From Planctomycetota bacterium (GTDB lineage: Bacteria; Planctomycetota; Phycisphaerae; Sedimentisphaerales; Anaerobacaceae): a DNA stretch of 16,114 bases. The translations under genes and the position numbers were made by a program. This document shows, in pieces, positions 7,029 through 14,609 of this stretch. Every line of letters starts with the position of its first letter. Position 1 is the stretch's first letter. The notes under the pieces are model-generated. The model saw nothing but the letters and a program-made list of their open reading frames with translations, was not told the DNA's origin and did not search any database. The stretch lies in NCBI GenBank assembly GCA_023139715.1, contig JAGLNB010000096.1:1-16114 (forward strand), given 5' to 3'.

Positions 7029-8468
7029 ATGAAAAACGATAAAGAGCTGTACGCCAGTCCGCTTGTTGAAAGAAATGCTTCGAGGGAAATGTCATTGCTT
7101 TTTGGGCCGCAGAAAAAATTTGGTTCGTGGCGGCGGCTGTGGCTGGAATTGGCGAGAGCTGAAAAAGAGCTTGGTTTGAATATAAAACAAAATCAGTTGG
7201 ACCAGATGGCTGCTCATCTTGACGATATTGATTTTGCAAAGGCCGCCAAATACGAAAAGAAGTTTCGCCACGATGTAGTTTCGCACATTCACACATTTGG
7301 CGAAGCTGCCCCAAAAGCGGCGCCGATTATTCACCTCGGCGCAACGAGCTGCTTTGTGGGCGACAATGCTGATTTAATAATTATGCGAGATGCTCTTGAT
7401 TTAATCGCCGCTAAATTAGCTGGCATAATAGATTTGCTCGGCAAATTTGCAAAAAAGAATCGCTCTCTTGCAACGCTCGGCTTTACTCATTTTCAGCCGG
7501 CTCAATTAACCACCGTTGGCAAAAGGGCTACGCTTTGGTGTTATGATTTTGTTTCAGATTTGAATGAAATTGAGCATCGCCTTGCAACCCTTGGCTTTAG
7601 AGGGGTCAAGGGAACCACCGGAACGCAGGCCTCTTTTCTTGCACTTTTTGACGGCAATTCAAATAAGGTAAAACGGCTCGACAAAATGGTTGCTAAAGCA
7701 TTTGGTTTTGAAAATCTTTGCGCAGTAACCGGCCAAACGTATCAGCGAAAAACCGATTCGCTTGTGGTAAATTGTTTATCTTCAATTGCTCAATCGGCTC
7801 ACAAATTATGCAACGACATTCGTCTGCTTAGCAATTTGAAAGAGCTTGAAGAACCGTTTGAAAAAAGCCAGGTTGGCTCATCCGCAATGGCTTACAAACG
7901 AAATCCTATGCGGTGCGAAAGAGTTACAGCCCTTTCAAGATTGATAATCAGTTTATCTTCGAGTCCGCAAATGACAGCCGCCGAACAGTGGCTTGAAAGA
8001 ACGCTCGATGATTCAGCCAATAGAAGGGTTGTGATTCCAGAAGCGTTTTTAGCGACCGACGGCATATTGCAAATCCTTACTAATGTTCTGGGCGACCTTG
8101 TTGTTTATCCGAAAGTAATATCATCTCACATTACCGCTGAACTGCCGTTTATGGCTACTGAAAATATCTTGATGGCTGCGGTAAAAGCCGGAGGCGACAG
8201 GCAAAAACTTCACGAAAAAATCCGCCAGCATTCGCACGCTGCTGCCGAGCAGGTTAAAAAGTTTGGCAGGCAAAACGATTTAATCAGCCGATTGAAAAGC
8301 GATGCCGATTTTAGCAAAGTGGATTTCAAAACGGTTCTGAATCCGAAAAGTTATATTGGCCGAGCAGCTGAGCAGGTCGATGAATTTTTAGCCGAAGTTG
8401 TAACGCCTGTCCGCAGAAAATATCGTAAAAAACTAAAGGAAGCGAAAAGTGTAAAGTTGAAAGTGTAA
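7029..8468 (+). CDS. purB: Adenylosuccinate lyase
   Basis: Cleaves SAICAR to AICAR and adenylosuccinate to AMP in purine synthesis. The 479-residue cytoplasmic protein shows the fumarase/aspartase superfamily signature GSSAMAYKRNPMRCE (283-297, with the flexible-loop catalytic Ser at 284/285), a TSCFVGDN block (106-113), and GFTHFQPAQ (151-159), whose His154 fits a conserved active-site histidine. The MAYKRNPMRCER form and the KGTTGTQASF block resemble the animal/Bacteroidetes-type ADSL clade more than the E. coli or B. subtilis types. This is a judgement by eye. AAGG lies eight bases before the ATG. It seems to be carried at the end of the phospholipid run without functional linkage, and a terminator-like hairpin overlaps its stop codon. 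Confidence 0.95.
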   Translation: MKNDKELYASPLVERNASREMSLLFGPQKKFGSWRRLWLELARAEKELGLNIKQNQLDQMAAHLDDIDFAKAAKYEKKFRHDVVSHIHTFGEAAPKAAPIIHLGATSCFVGDNADLIIMRDALDLIAAKLAGIIDLLGKFAKKNRSLATLGFTHFQPAQLTTVGKRATLWCYDFVSDLNEIEHRLATLGFRGVKGTTGTQASFLALFDGNSNKVKRLDKMVAKAFGFENLCAVTGQTYQRKTDSLVVNCLSSIAQSAHKLCNDIRLLSNLKELEEPFEKSQVGSSAMAYKRNPMRCERVTALSRLIISLSSSPQMTAAEQWLERTLDDSANRRVVIPEAFLATDGILQILTNVLGDLVVYPKVISSHITAELPFMATENILMAAVKAGGDRQKLHEKIRQHSHAAAEQVKKFGRQNDLISRLKSDADFSKVDFKTVLNPKSYIGRAAEQVDEFLAEVVTPVRRKYRKKLKEAKSVKLKV

Positions 8469-8528
8469 AACCATAGCGTAAAATTCAAAAGTTTTAAACT
8501 TTGAATTATGGTTTTTAGTTTTTGGTTT
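8467..8528 (+). terminator. Terminator-like hairpin after purB
   Basis: Outer arms AAAACCATA (8467-8475) / TATGGTTTT (8507-8515) and inner arms ATTCAAAAGT (8483-8492) / ACTTTGAAT (8498-8506, one bulged A) fold into a long two-step hairpin with a TTTAA loop. T-rich sequence follows (TTTTTAGTTTTTGG). The stem is AT-rich, so termination may be partial and pyrE may be read through. The outer arm overlaps the purB stop codon. Confidence 0.5.
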
Positions 8529-8547
8529 TAAATTTTAAGGTTGAATT

Positions 8548-9072
8548 ATGACCAGAGAAGAATTAATCGAAAGAATCAAACAAACTGCTTATCTCGAAGG
8601 TGATTTTACACTTCGCAGCGGCAGAAAAAGTAAATACTATCTCGACAAATATCTTTTCGAGACCTGCCCGGATATTTTGAAAGCGCTCGGCGAAGAATTC
8701 GCAAAATATGCTGCAAGTGATGTTACTTTAATAGCCGGAGCAGAACTCGGCGGAGTGGCACTCGCTGCTGCCACTTCAATTGAAGCAAATTTGAATTGGC
8801 TGATTATTCGTAACAGTAAAAAGGGCTACGGAACAGGTAAAATGGTCGAAGGTGTTTTGAAAAAAGGCGATGTCGTTTTGCTCGTGGAAGATATTGCCAC
8901 TACCGGAGGCCAGGTTTTGGAAGCTGCCAAAGTTATTACCGCCGCCGGAGCGAAGGTTAGTAAAATCGTTTGTGTAATTGACCGCAAAGAAGGAGCGAGA
9001 GAAAACATTACTTCAGCCGGCTACGAATTTGAGAGTATTTTCACAAAGGCCGACCTCGGCATAAAAGATTAA
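8548..9072 (+). CDS. pyrE: Orotate phosphoribosyltransferase
   Basis: Joins orotate to PRPP to make OMP in pyrimidine synthesis. The 174-residue cytoplasmic protein has the PRPP-binding signature VVLLVEDIATTGG (109-121, acidic pair Glu114-Asp115), the early FTLRSGRKSKYYLDK block (20-34) that binds orotate in this family, and a Lys/Gly-rich flexible loop RNSKKGYGTG (88-97). The length fits the compact OPRT form, shorter than the E. coli enzyme by about 40 residues. AAGG lies seven bases before the ATG. Its stop codon overlaps that of the convergent coaB by four bases, leaving no room for a separate terminator. Confidence 0.93.
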   Translation: MTREELIERIKQTAYLEGDFTLRSGRKSKYYLDKYLFETCPDILKALGEEFAKYAASDVTLIAGAELGGVALAAATSIEANLNWLIIRNSKKGYGTGKMVEGVLKKGDVVLLVEDIATTGGQVLEAAKVITAAGAKVSKIVCVIDRKEGARENITSAGYEFESIFTKADLGIKD

Positions 9073-9683
9073 AACTTTTCGAGCAACGAAATGATTTTTT
9101 CTGCAATTGCTGCTTTATCTGCTTTTGCGATTTTTTGCCATTTTCCATTTGGTGTTTTTATTTCGACAGCTGCTTTTTCAGCTCCGATTGAATCAGGCGA
9201 ATTGGCAATTATTAAGTCGAGGTTTTTTTCTTTCAGTTTCTTTTCGGCATTTTTTCGCAGATTTTTATCTTCAAGTGCAAAGCCGACAACAATTTGGGTT
9301 TTGAGTTTTTGTTTGCCAGCCCAAGAAAGAATGTCAGTTGTTGGTTTTAATTTCAGGATTAAATCGCTTTTTGATTTTTTAATTTTTGTTTTTGATTTTT
9401 TAATGGGCGTGTAATCAGCAACCGCTGCGGTCATAATCAGGCAATCACACTTTTGGAAATTTTCCTTAACGGCTTTGAACATTTCAGCGGCACTTTCCAC
9501 GCCAATAAAATCGACTCCGATTGGCGGCTGCAAATCCGATGAACTAATCAGAGTTACTTCATGCCCTTTTTTGATTGCTGTTGCTGCGAGTGCATAGCCG
9601 GTTTTTCCGCTGCTTGCATTTGAAATAAAGCGGACAGAATCGATGTATTCCCTTGTCGGGCCGGCTGTGATTAAGAATCGCAT
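9069..9683 (-). CDS. coaB: Phosphopantothenate--cysteine ligase (CoaB), stand-alone
   Basis: Couples phosphopantothenate with cysteine in CoA synthesis. The 204-residue protein corresponds to the C-terminal half of bacterial CoaBC: ITAGPTREYID (5-15), RFISNASSGKTG (18-29), TAAVADY (85-91), the lysine-rich KIKK (100-103) followed by LKPTTDIL, then LIIANSPDSIGAEKAAVEI, the equivalent of the nucleotide-binding end. In most bacteria this is fused behind CoaC. Here a separate ATG at 9683 follows the coaC stop by three bases, in the same reading frame. The ribosome site is weak (AAAGAG), so translational coupling or readthrough is plausible. It is the last gene of the minus-strand run and overlaps pyrE tail to tail. 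Confidence 0.9.
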   Translation of the reverse strand: MRFLITAGPTREYIDSVRFISNASSGKTGYALAATAIKKGHEVTLISSSDLQPPIGVDFIGVESAAEMFKAVKENFQKCDCLIMTAAVADYTPIKKSKTKIKKSKSDLILKLKPTTDILSWAGKQKLKTQIVVGFALEDKNLRKNAEKKLKEKNLDLIIANSPDSIGAEKAAVEIKTPNGKWQKIAKADKAAIAEKIISLLEKF

Positions 9684-9686
9684 TTT

Positions 9687-10256
9687 TTATTGCTCTTTGC
9701 TGCTGTTTTTTATAATCGCTTCGAGAATTTCTTTCGGCTCAGCCATTCGGCCAATGCCATCGTCCCCGCAGGCGAGTCGGCCAGTTCCGGGCCCGACAAA
9801 TTCAAAACCCATCTCTTTTAGCGTTTCCACATTTTTTTGAACAGCCGGATTTTGCCACATATTACTATTCATCGCAGGGGCAATCAAAACCGGTTTGCCG
9901 AAAGCTGCACAAATAGTTGTGCTGAGCAGGTCATCGCAGAGGCCGTTTGCGATTTTCGCTATAATGTTTGCAGTTGCCGGAGCCAAAACAACAATATCCG
10001 CCCACTGCGAAAGATTTATGTGGCCGATTTTATATTCATCGCTCGTGTGCCACATTTTTGTAAAGACCGCTGAATTTGTAACTGCCTCGAAACTTTTAGC
10101 TCCGACAAATCGACGGGCGTTTTTGGTCATAATTGTTTTTACTGCTGCTTTGGCTTTTGTAAGTTTGCTCGCCAGGTCAACAGCTTTGTAAGCGGCGATT
10201 GCACCGCTTACACCCAACAAAACATTTAATTCAGCGATATTATAGTTTTGTTCCAT
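9687..10256 (-). CDS. coaC: Phosphopantothenoylcysteine decarboxylase (CoaC), stand-alone
   Basis: A flavin-dependent decarboxylase that converts phosphopantothenoylcysteine to phosphopantetheine, the step after CoaB. The 189-residue HFCD-family protein shows LLGVSGAIAAYK (13-24), the catalytic His79 in IGHINLSQWAD, LAPATANIIAKIANG (91-105), the substrate motif PAMNSNMW (127-134) and GTGRLACGDDGIGRM (157-171) with Cys163. The start at 10256 is preferred because the ATG comes one base after the rpoZ stop and behind AAAGAAAAG. An in-frame ATG at 10283 would lie inside rpoZ and add nine residues with no family match. The frame closes with TAA at 9689-9687; one AAA codon later the same frame opens coaB. 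Confidence 0.92.
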   Translation of the reverse strand: MEQNYNIAELNVLLGVSGAIAAYKAVDLASKLTKAKAAVKTIMTKNARRFVGAKSFEAVTNSAVFTKMWHTSDEYKIGHINLSQWADIVVLAPATANIIAKIANGLCDDLLSTTICAAFGKPVLIAPAMNSNMWQNPAVQKNVETLKEMGFEFVGPGTGRLACGDDGIGRMAEPKEILEAIIKNSSKEQ

Positions 10257-10257
10257 T

Positions 10258-10479
10258 TTACTTTTCTTTATCGTCCGGCTCATCGCCGTAATCTATGACG
10301 ATTTTATCCTGCATTATTTCTGTTATAACAATTTCGAGAGGGGTTTTTCCGCTTGTATCTTCTATTAACGGCCGGGCACCTTTTGTCAATTCAGCCAGCC
10401 GTCTTTGTATCAATGCCGTTAATTTGAATTTGCCGCCGACCTTATTGATTAGTTCGGTGTTCTTCAGCTCGTTTATCAT
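10258..10479 (-). CDS. rpoZ: RNA polymerase omega subunit
   Basis: A 73-residue RNA polymerase assembly subunit. The family pattern is present: NKVGGKFKLTALIQRRLAEL (12-31), the KGARPLIED turn (33-41) and the TPLEIVITEIMQDKI helix (46-60), with an acidic tail. The length is typical of short omega proteins. A GGAG ribosome site lies before the ATG. It sits between gmk (42 bases) and coaC (one base), the standard gmk-rpoZ-coaBC order, which supports this call despite the small size. Confidence 0.9.
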   Translation of the reverse strand: MINELKNTELINKVGGKFKLTALIQRRLAELTKGARPLIEDTSGKTPLEIVITEIMQDKIVIDYGDEPDDKEK

Positions 10480-10520
10480 TTTTTCTTCTCCGGTATTTTC
10501 GTTTTTATTACAGCTTGTAG

Positions 10521-11084
10521 TTAATCCTGAACAATTTGCATTACTTCTTCCAGTGCCTGACTCAAATCGTCGTTAATTACCATATGTTTATAAGATTGCC
10601 AGGCGGCTGCTATTTCAAAGCCAGCTCCGTTTAGCCGTCTTTCAGCGGCCTTTGCATCTTCTCGCCCTCTGTTATTGATTCGCGAGGTTAGTTCCTTTTG
10701 CGTTGGCGGAAGGATAAAAATCATCTCCGCATCGGGATAAAGTTTTTTAACTTTTTCTGCGCCTTGAACATCTATTTCCAGAATTATATTTTTTCCTTCG
10801 CCAAGTGCCTCGTCAACTTTATCTTTTGGCGTTCCGTACAAATTCCCAAAGACCTCAGCGTATTCCAGCAATTCTCCGTTATTGATTTTTTTCTGAAACT
10901 CATCTTTTGTTACAAACCAATATTCTTTGCCGTCAACTTCATCTTTTGCTTTTGGCCGGCTCGTAACTGAAACACTCAAATAGGCATTGTCCATTTTTTC
11001 TATCATTTGTTTACAGATAGTACTTTTACCTACTCCTGACGGGCCGCTGACCACGATTATTTTGCCTTTTTTTGTATCCTGCAC
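10521..11084 (-). CDS. gmk: Guanylate kinase
   Basis: Phosphorylates GMP to GDP with ATP. The 187-residue protein has the P-loop GPSGVGKS (14-21), the GMP-binding block SVTSRPKAKDEVDGKEYWFV (20 residues, near 37-57), a LLEYAEVFGNLYGTPKD block and the NNRGRED lid region. The only reasonable start is GTG at 11084, which has GAGGAG at a suitable distance; no ATG occurs before the P-loop. yicC lies 41 bases upstream, and the pair is a conserved bacterial neighbour set. Confidence 0.95.
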   Translation of the reverse strand: MQDTKKGKIIVVSGPSGVGKSTICKQMIEKMDNAYLSVSVTSRPKAKDEVDGKEYWFVTKDEFQKKINNGELLEYAEVFGNLYGTPKDKVDEALGEGKNIILEIDVQGAEKVKKLYPDAEMIFILPPTQKELTSRINNRGREDAKAAERRLNGAGFEIAAAWQSYKHMVINDDLSQALEEVMQIVQD

Positions 11085-11125
11085 TTAGCTGTCTCCTCTT
11101 GTAATCTGTTGCGTAAAGGGCGAAC

Positions 11126-12010
11126 TTACTCGACGTTTTGCACTTGCTCTTTAATTCTGTCTATACTGCTTTTTATATTGACTACGCTTTGAATAATTTC
11201 AATATCTGAAGCTTTACTTGCGATTGTGTTTGCTTCTCTTAGCATTTCCTGTGTAATAAAATCCAGCCGCCTTCCGGCCTGGCCGTTTTTTTCGCAGCTT
11301 TCAATAAACTGTTTTATGTGCGAGCCAAGACGTGAAATTTCTTCAGAAATATCCGAGCGGTCGGCAAAAACAGCCACTTCTCTTGCGAGCGTTTCCTCGT
11401 CAAGTTTGAGTTTTGCTTCAGCGAGAAGTTTGTTTACTCTGCTATTTAGTTTTTTCGCATACTTAATCAAAACACCATCGCTTCTCGCTTGTATTTTCTC
11501 TAATTCTTCTTCTATTACGCCGCAATTACTATACAAATCAGCAGCGAGTGATTCGCCTTCTGTAGCTCTCATTTGTTTTAGTTTTTCTATCGCTTCATGC
11601 GTAATACTTAGCACTTTGTTTCTTACCTTTTCGGCAACTTCTTTATCCGGAATTCTCGGCCTGGCAATGCCCGGCAAAGTTAGTATTCCTGTCAGGTCTA
11701 TTGTGCAATTCGCGTCAAAGGATTTTGCTATCTGTTCCAGGCGGCCAACTATAATCCGCATAGCCGGCTCATCCATAGAGTAAGCGGTGCTTACCGGAAT
11801 ATTTTTCAACTCCAGCACATAGTTTATCGTGCCGCGAGACAAATTTTTTCGCAGAAGCGCTTCAATTTCTTCCTCAAGAAACGCTGCTGAATCAGGCAGT
11901 TTTACTCTGGCTTTGAAATAGCGATTATTGACCGTTTTAATCTCAACCGCGTATGTTACGCTATCAAGCTGGCCGCTTGCATCGCCATATCCAGTCATAC
12001 TATGTATCAT
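11126..12010 (-). CDS. yicC: YicC family endoribonuclease-like protein
   Basis: A 294-residue YicC/YloC-family protein. E. coli YicC has been described as an endoribonuclease, which gives a possible RNA-processing role next to gmk. The N-terminal YicC domain opens MIHSMTGYGDA with VEIKTVNNRYF and continues to about residue 155. The C-terminal DUF1732 part ends with the family hallmark LREANTIASKASD followed by IKEQVQNVE. The start is set at ATG 12010 because the family begins with MI-SMTGYG at residue 1 and GGGG lies at a suitable distance; a GTG two codons earlier (12016) is the alternative. The middle is rich in charged helix (about 150-230), consistent with the coiled-coil-like centre of the family. 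Confidence 0.92.
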   Translation of the reverse strand: MIHSMTGYGDASGQLDSVTYAVEIKTVNNRYFKARVKLPDSAAFLEEEIEALLRKNLSRGTINYVLELKNIPVSTAYSMDEPAMRIIVGRLEQIAKSFDANCTIDLTGILTLPGIARPRIPDKEVAEKVRNKVLSITHEAIEKLKQMRATEGESLAADLYSNCGVIEEELEKIQARSDGVLIKYAKKLNSRVNKLLAEAKLKLDEETLAREVAVFADRSDISEEISRLGSHIKQFIESCEKNGQAGRRLDFITQEMLREANTIASKASDIEIIQSVVNIKSSIDRIKEQVQNVE

Positions 12011-12085
12011 ATCCACATCCCCATAATCTAAAACAAGAAATTGCTGCGTTTTAGATTCGTAATTCTAAATTTTAAATTTTGCTTT

Positions 12086-12475
12086 CTATTCCATTTCGTT
12101 TACGTCTGTCATTACATCAGCAACTGCCGGCTCATCCGGCATCTGCTGGGCCTGTTCTTCGTCCGGCATTTCTTGCTGCTGTGCTGCCGGCTGCGATGAG
12201 TTGTAATCGCTGATGGTCGGCCTATAAAATTTTGCCATCAAAACAGCAAGAAGCAAAAACACAGCTACCAGCATAATTGTTGCCCATGTTAAAAAGTCTC
12301 CGGTTTTGGTTCCGAGGACTCCGCCGGCTGCTCCGCCGCCAAAAGCCGAACTTAAACCGCCGCCTTTTCCCTTCTGAATCAGAATAGTCAGAATCAGCAC
12401 TATTGCGCACAAGATAAAAAGTGCCGCAACAACTTTCATAATAAAAGATACAGCCAATATTGGTAGAACCATCAT
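12086..12475 (-). CDS. secG: Protein translocase subunit SecG
   Basis: A small membrane partner of SecYE in protein export. The 129-residue protein has two hydrophobic helices (about 5-33 and 61-82) joined by the family loop KGKGGGLSSAFGGG (35-48) and VLGTKTGDFLT. After the second helix comes an acidic, Gln/Pro/Met-rich tail of about 45 residues (two EMPDE/QMPDE-like repeats), longer than in E. coli SecG and seen in other phyla. AGAGGT lies five bases before the first of two adjacent ATG codons. It follows tpiA by 41 bases, a pairing common in bacteria. Confidence 0.94.
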   Translation of the reverse strand: MMVLPILAVSFIMKVVAALFILCAIVLILTILIQKGKGGGLSSAFGGGAAGGVLGTKTGDFLTWATIMLVAVFLLLAVLMAKFYRPTISDYNSSQPAAQQQEMPDEEQAQQMPDEPAVADVMTDVNEME

Positions 12476-12516
12476 TATTCACCTCTTAATTGTTCGTTGT
12501 TTATTGACAAGAATTT

Positions 12517-13272
12517 TTATACAGCTGCTGCAATCATTGCAGAAAAAGAATCAGCTTTTAAGCTCGCTCCGCCGACCAGTAATCCGTCTATGTCTTTTTG
12601 AGCCATAAGTTCAGCGGTGTTTTCCGGCTTTGCCGAGCCGCCGTAAAGAATACGTATATTTTCAGCGATTGTTTCGTCATATATTTCGGCAATTAGTTTT
12701 CTTATAAAACTGTGTGCCTCTTGTGCCTGCTCGCCTGTTGCGGTTAGTCCCGTTCCAATCGCCCAGACCGGCTCATAAGCCAGCGTTACAGCTGAAACTT
12801 TTTCAGCGGTTAATCCAGCCAGACCTTTTTTAATCTGCTCGGTTAAAACCTCGAAAGTTTTTTCAGCTTTTCTCTCTTCGATTAATTCGCCAATGCAGAG
12901 CACAGGCAAAAGTCCGCCGTCTATTGAAGCTTTCACTTTTTTATTTACTATTTCGTTGGTTTCGCCGATTACGTGCCTTCGTTCCGAATGGCCGCAAAGG
13001 GCATAAACACATCCAACGTCTTTCAGCATTGCAGAACTTATCTCGCCCGTGAAAGCTCCTTTTTCTTCAAAGTAAATATCCTGTGAGCCAACAGCGATTG
13101 GTGCTTCGGCGGCTTTGGCCACTTGCTGCAAATATACAAATGGTGGAAATACAGCAACGTCAACTTTGGAACTATTGGCTTGTGCTGCATCTTTTATTCC
13201 TTTGACAAGTTCTACGCCGCTGTGATTGTCAGTATTCATTTTCCAGTTGCCTGCTACAAATGCTTTTCTCAT
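12517..13272 (-). CDS. tpiA: Triosephosphate isomerase
   Basis: Interconverts glyceraldehyde 3-phosphate and dihydroxyacetone phosphate in glycolysis. The 251-residue TIM barrel carries every key residue: GNWKMN (8-13; Asn9, Lys11), CGHSERR (93-99; catalytic His95), AYEPVWAIGTG (165-175; catalytic Glu167 and the start of mobile loop 6) and the phosphate-binding LYGGS block, ending in GLLVGGASL. The ribosome site AGGAG is separated from the ATG by A plus nine T, an unusual homopolymer at the start of the gene. A palindromic element lies in the 75-base gap to pheA, so tpiA may have its own control. Confidence 0.97.
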   Translation of the reverse strand: MRKAFVAGNWKMNTDNHSGVELVKGIKDAAQANSSKVDVAVFPPFVYLQQVAKAAEAPIAVGSQDIYFEEKGAFTGEISSAMLKDVGCVYALCGHSERRHVIGETNEIVNKKVKASIDGGLLPVLCIGELIEERKAEKTFEVLTEQIKKGLAGLTAEKVSAVTLAYEPVWAIGTGLTATGEQAQEAHSFIRKLIAEIYDETIAENIRILYGGSAKPENTAELMAQKDIDGLLVGGASLKADSFSAMIAAAV

Positions 13273-13301
13273 AAAAAAAAATCTCCTGTTTTGCTAAGTG
13301 C

Positions 13302-13340
13302 ATCTCGTTTTTTGGCTTAAAGCCAAATACCTGCCGAGAT
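13302..13340. promoter_or_regulatory. Nested palindrome between pheA and tpiA
   Basis: TTTGGCTTAAAGCCAAA (13311-13327) is an 8+1+8 perfect palindrome, enclosed by ATCTCG (13302-13307) and CGAGAT (13335-13340). On the minus strand no U-tract follows it, so it is not a classic terminator for pheA. It may be a leader structure or an operator for tpiA, whose ribosome site begins about 20 bases further on. Confidence 0.4.
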
Positions 13341-13347
13341 ACGAGTA

Positions 13348-14418
13348 TTAAATTAATTCTGTTGCTTTTGGAAAACTGCCGAGCACTGAAAGTTGCAGAC
13401 AGTGTTTGCGAACTTCATCCAATCCGTCCTGGATTTTTTTATCTTCTCTGTGGCCGAGTAAATCAACGAAGAAATAATATTCCCATTGCCGTTTTTTGCT
13501 TGGCCGCGATTCTATATTCGTCATATTTATATTACAGCGTTTGAAAACATCCAGCACATCGGCTAGCGCTCCGGCTTTATGAGCGGCGCTGAAAAGTATA
13601 GCTGTTTTATCTTCGCCAGTTGGCTTTGCGTCTTCTTTTGCAATTACGAGAAAACGTGTTATATTATTTGCGGCATCTTCCACGTTTTCGCAAATCACTT
13701 TTAAATCATAAAGCTCAGCTGCAATGACCGAGCCGATTGCTGCGGCTTGTGGTTCAGCTGCCGCTAGTTGAGCTGCTTTTGCGCTTGAAGCGGTCGGAAT
13801 AATCTGGGCTTGCTTGAAAGTTGCGCTCAGCCAGTTTCGGCATTGAGCGAAAATTTCCGGCTTGGAATAAATCTTTTCAATTTTTTCCAGCGGACAGTTT
13901 GCCAAAAGATTATGGTGAATTGCCATCAGTACTTCCGAGCAGATTTTCACATCCGAATCGATTAGTGCATCAAGCGTTTCAATTACGCCTCCTCCGGTTG
14001 AATTTTCGACCGGCACAATCGCTAAATCACAATGCGATTTGCTAACCTCGCTGAAAATACTTCTAATGTCAGCCAATGATTCGTATTCGACGCTTTGGCC
14101 GAACTTGAGCATGGCCGCTGTATGACTGAAACTGCCGGCCGGGCCGAGATAGCCTATTCGCAGCGGTTTTTCCAATGCGAATGAGCCGCTCATCAATTCC
14201 CGCCAAATTCCTGCGAGGCATTTATTGCCGAGAGGGCCTTTGTTTTCTTTTGTGATTTTTGCCAATACTTCTTTTTCTCTATCCGGAGCGTAAATCGCAG
14301 AGCCGGTTTTATTTTTTAGCTTACCAATTTCAATCACGAACTGCGCACGGGCATTGAGCAGCTTTATCAGCTCGCTGTCGATTTTATCAATACTATTTCT
14401 TAACTCTTCAAGAGACAT
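13348..14418 (-). CDS. pheA: Bifunctional chorismate mutase/prephenate dehydratase (P-protein)
   Basis: Makes phenylpyruvate from chorismate by way of prephenate in phenylalanine synthesis. The 356 residues hold three domains. Residues 1-85 are an AroQ chorismate mutase, with Arg7, Arg24, Lys35, Arg47 and Glu48 matching the E. coli active-site set. Residues 86-265 are the prephenate dehydratase, with RIGYLGPAGSFSH (87-99), VPVENSTGGG (135-144) and the catalytic NITRFLVI (252-259). Residues 270-350 are an ACT domain with KAGALADVL (281-289) and ESRP (303-306), the phenylalanine-sensing motifs, so feedback inhibition by phenylalanine is expected. The start at ATG 14418 has only a weak AGAAAAG ribosome site. 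It is the first gene of the minus-strand run, divergent from ogt, and no leader-peptide attenuator was seen. Confidence 0.95.
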   Translation of the reverse strand: MSLEELRNSIDKIDSELIKLLNARAQFVIEIGKLKNKTGSAIYAPDREKEVLAKITKENKGPLGNKCLAGIWRELMSGSFALEKPLRIGYLGPAGSFSHTAAMLKFGQSVEYESLADIRSIFSEVSKSHCDLAIVPVENSTGGGVIETLDALIDSDVKICSEVLMAIHHNLLANCPLEKIEKIYSKPEIFAQCRNWLSATFKQAQIIPTASSAKAAQLAAAEPQAAAIGSVIAAELYDLKVICENVEDAANNITRFLVIAKEDAKPTGEDKTAILFSAAHKAGALADVLDVFKRCNINMTNIESRPSKKRQWEYYFFVDLLGHREDKKIQDGLDEVRKHCLQLSVLGSFPKATELI

Positions 14419-14480
14419 TTTACTTTTCTACTTCCAAACCCAACACTTAATATCTACAATCTACCTAAGATTAGATTTCC

Positions 14481-14495
14481 GCAAAATAATTTTGC
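14481..14495. promoter_or_regulatory. Palindrome in the pheA/ogt divergent spacer
   Basis: GCAAAATAATTTTGC is a perfect 7+1+7 palindrome about 65 bases upstream of the pheA start and 115 bases upstream of the alkyltransferase start. A weak -35-like TTGCAT (14492-14497) overlaps its right arm, and a -10-like TATACT lies at 14529-14534. The placement suits a transcription-factor dyad acting on one or both genes, but the regulator is unknown. Confidence 0.3.
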
Positions 14496-14609
14496 ATTGG
14501 CATCGGCGAAAACATTATGCAGAACCGCTATACTTAACACGTTTTTTTAGTAGAGTCAATCAATTTGGCTCATTTAGGTAGGATTTTTGAACTGTCTGGA
14601 GAGCTGGAA

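Noticed and set aside
2214..9072. The plus-strand run as a dedicated gene island gained by transfer
   Set aside because: Codon use and composition look like those of the flanking core genes, there are no mobility genes, and it includes psd, pssA, purB and pyrE, which are ordinary core functions.
10257..10283. Upstream ATG for coaC inside rpoZ
   Set aside because: The extra residues are only the rpoZ tail read in another frame; the ATG one base after the rpoZ stop fits the family start.
14510..14534. TATACT as a strong -10 for ogt
   Set aside because: No acceptable -35 occurs at 16-18 bases; only noted as a possible weak element.
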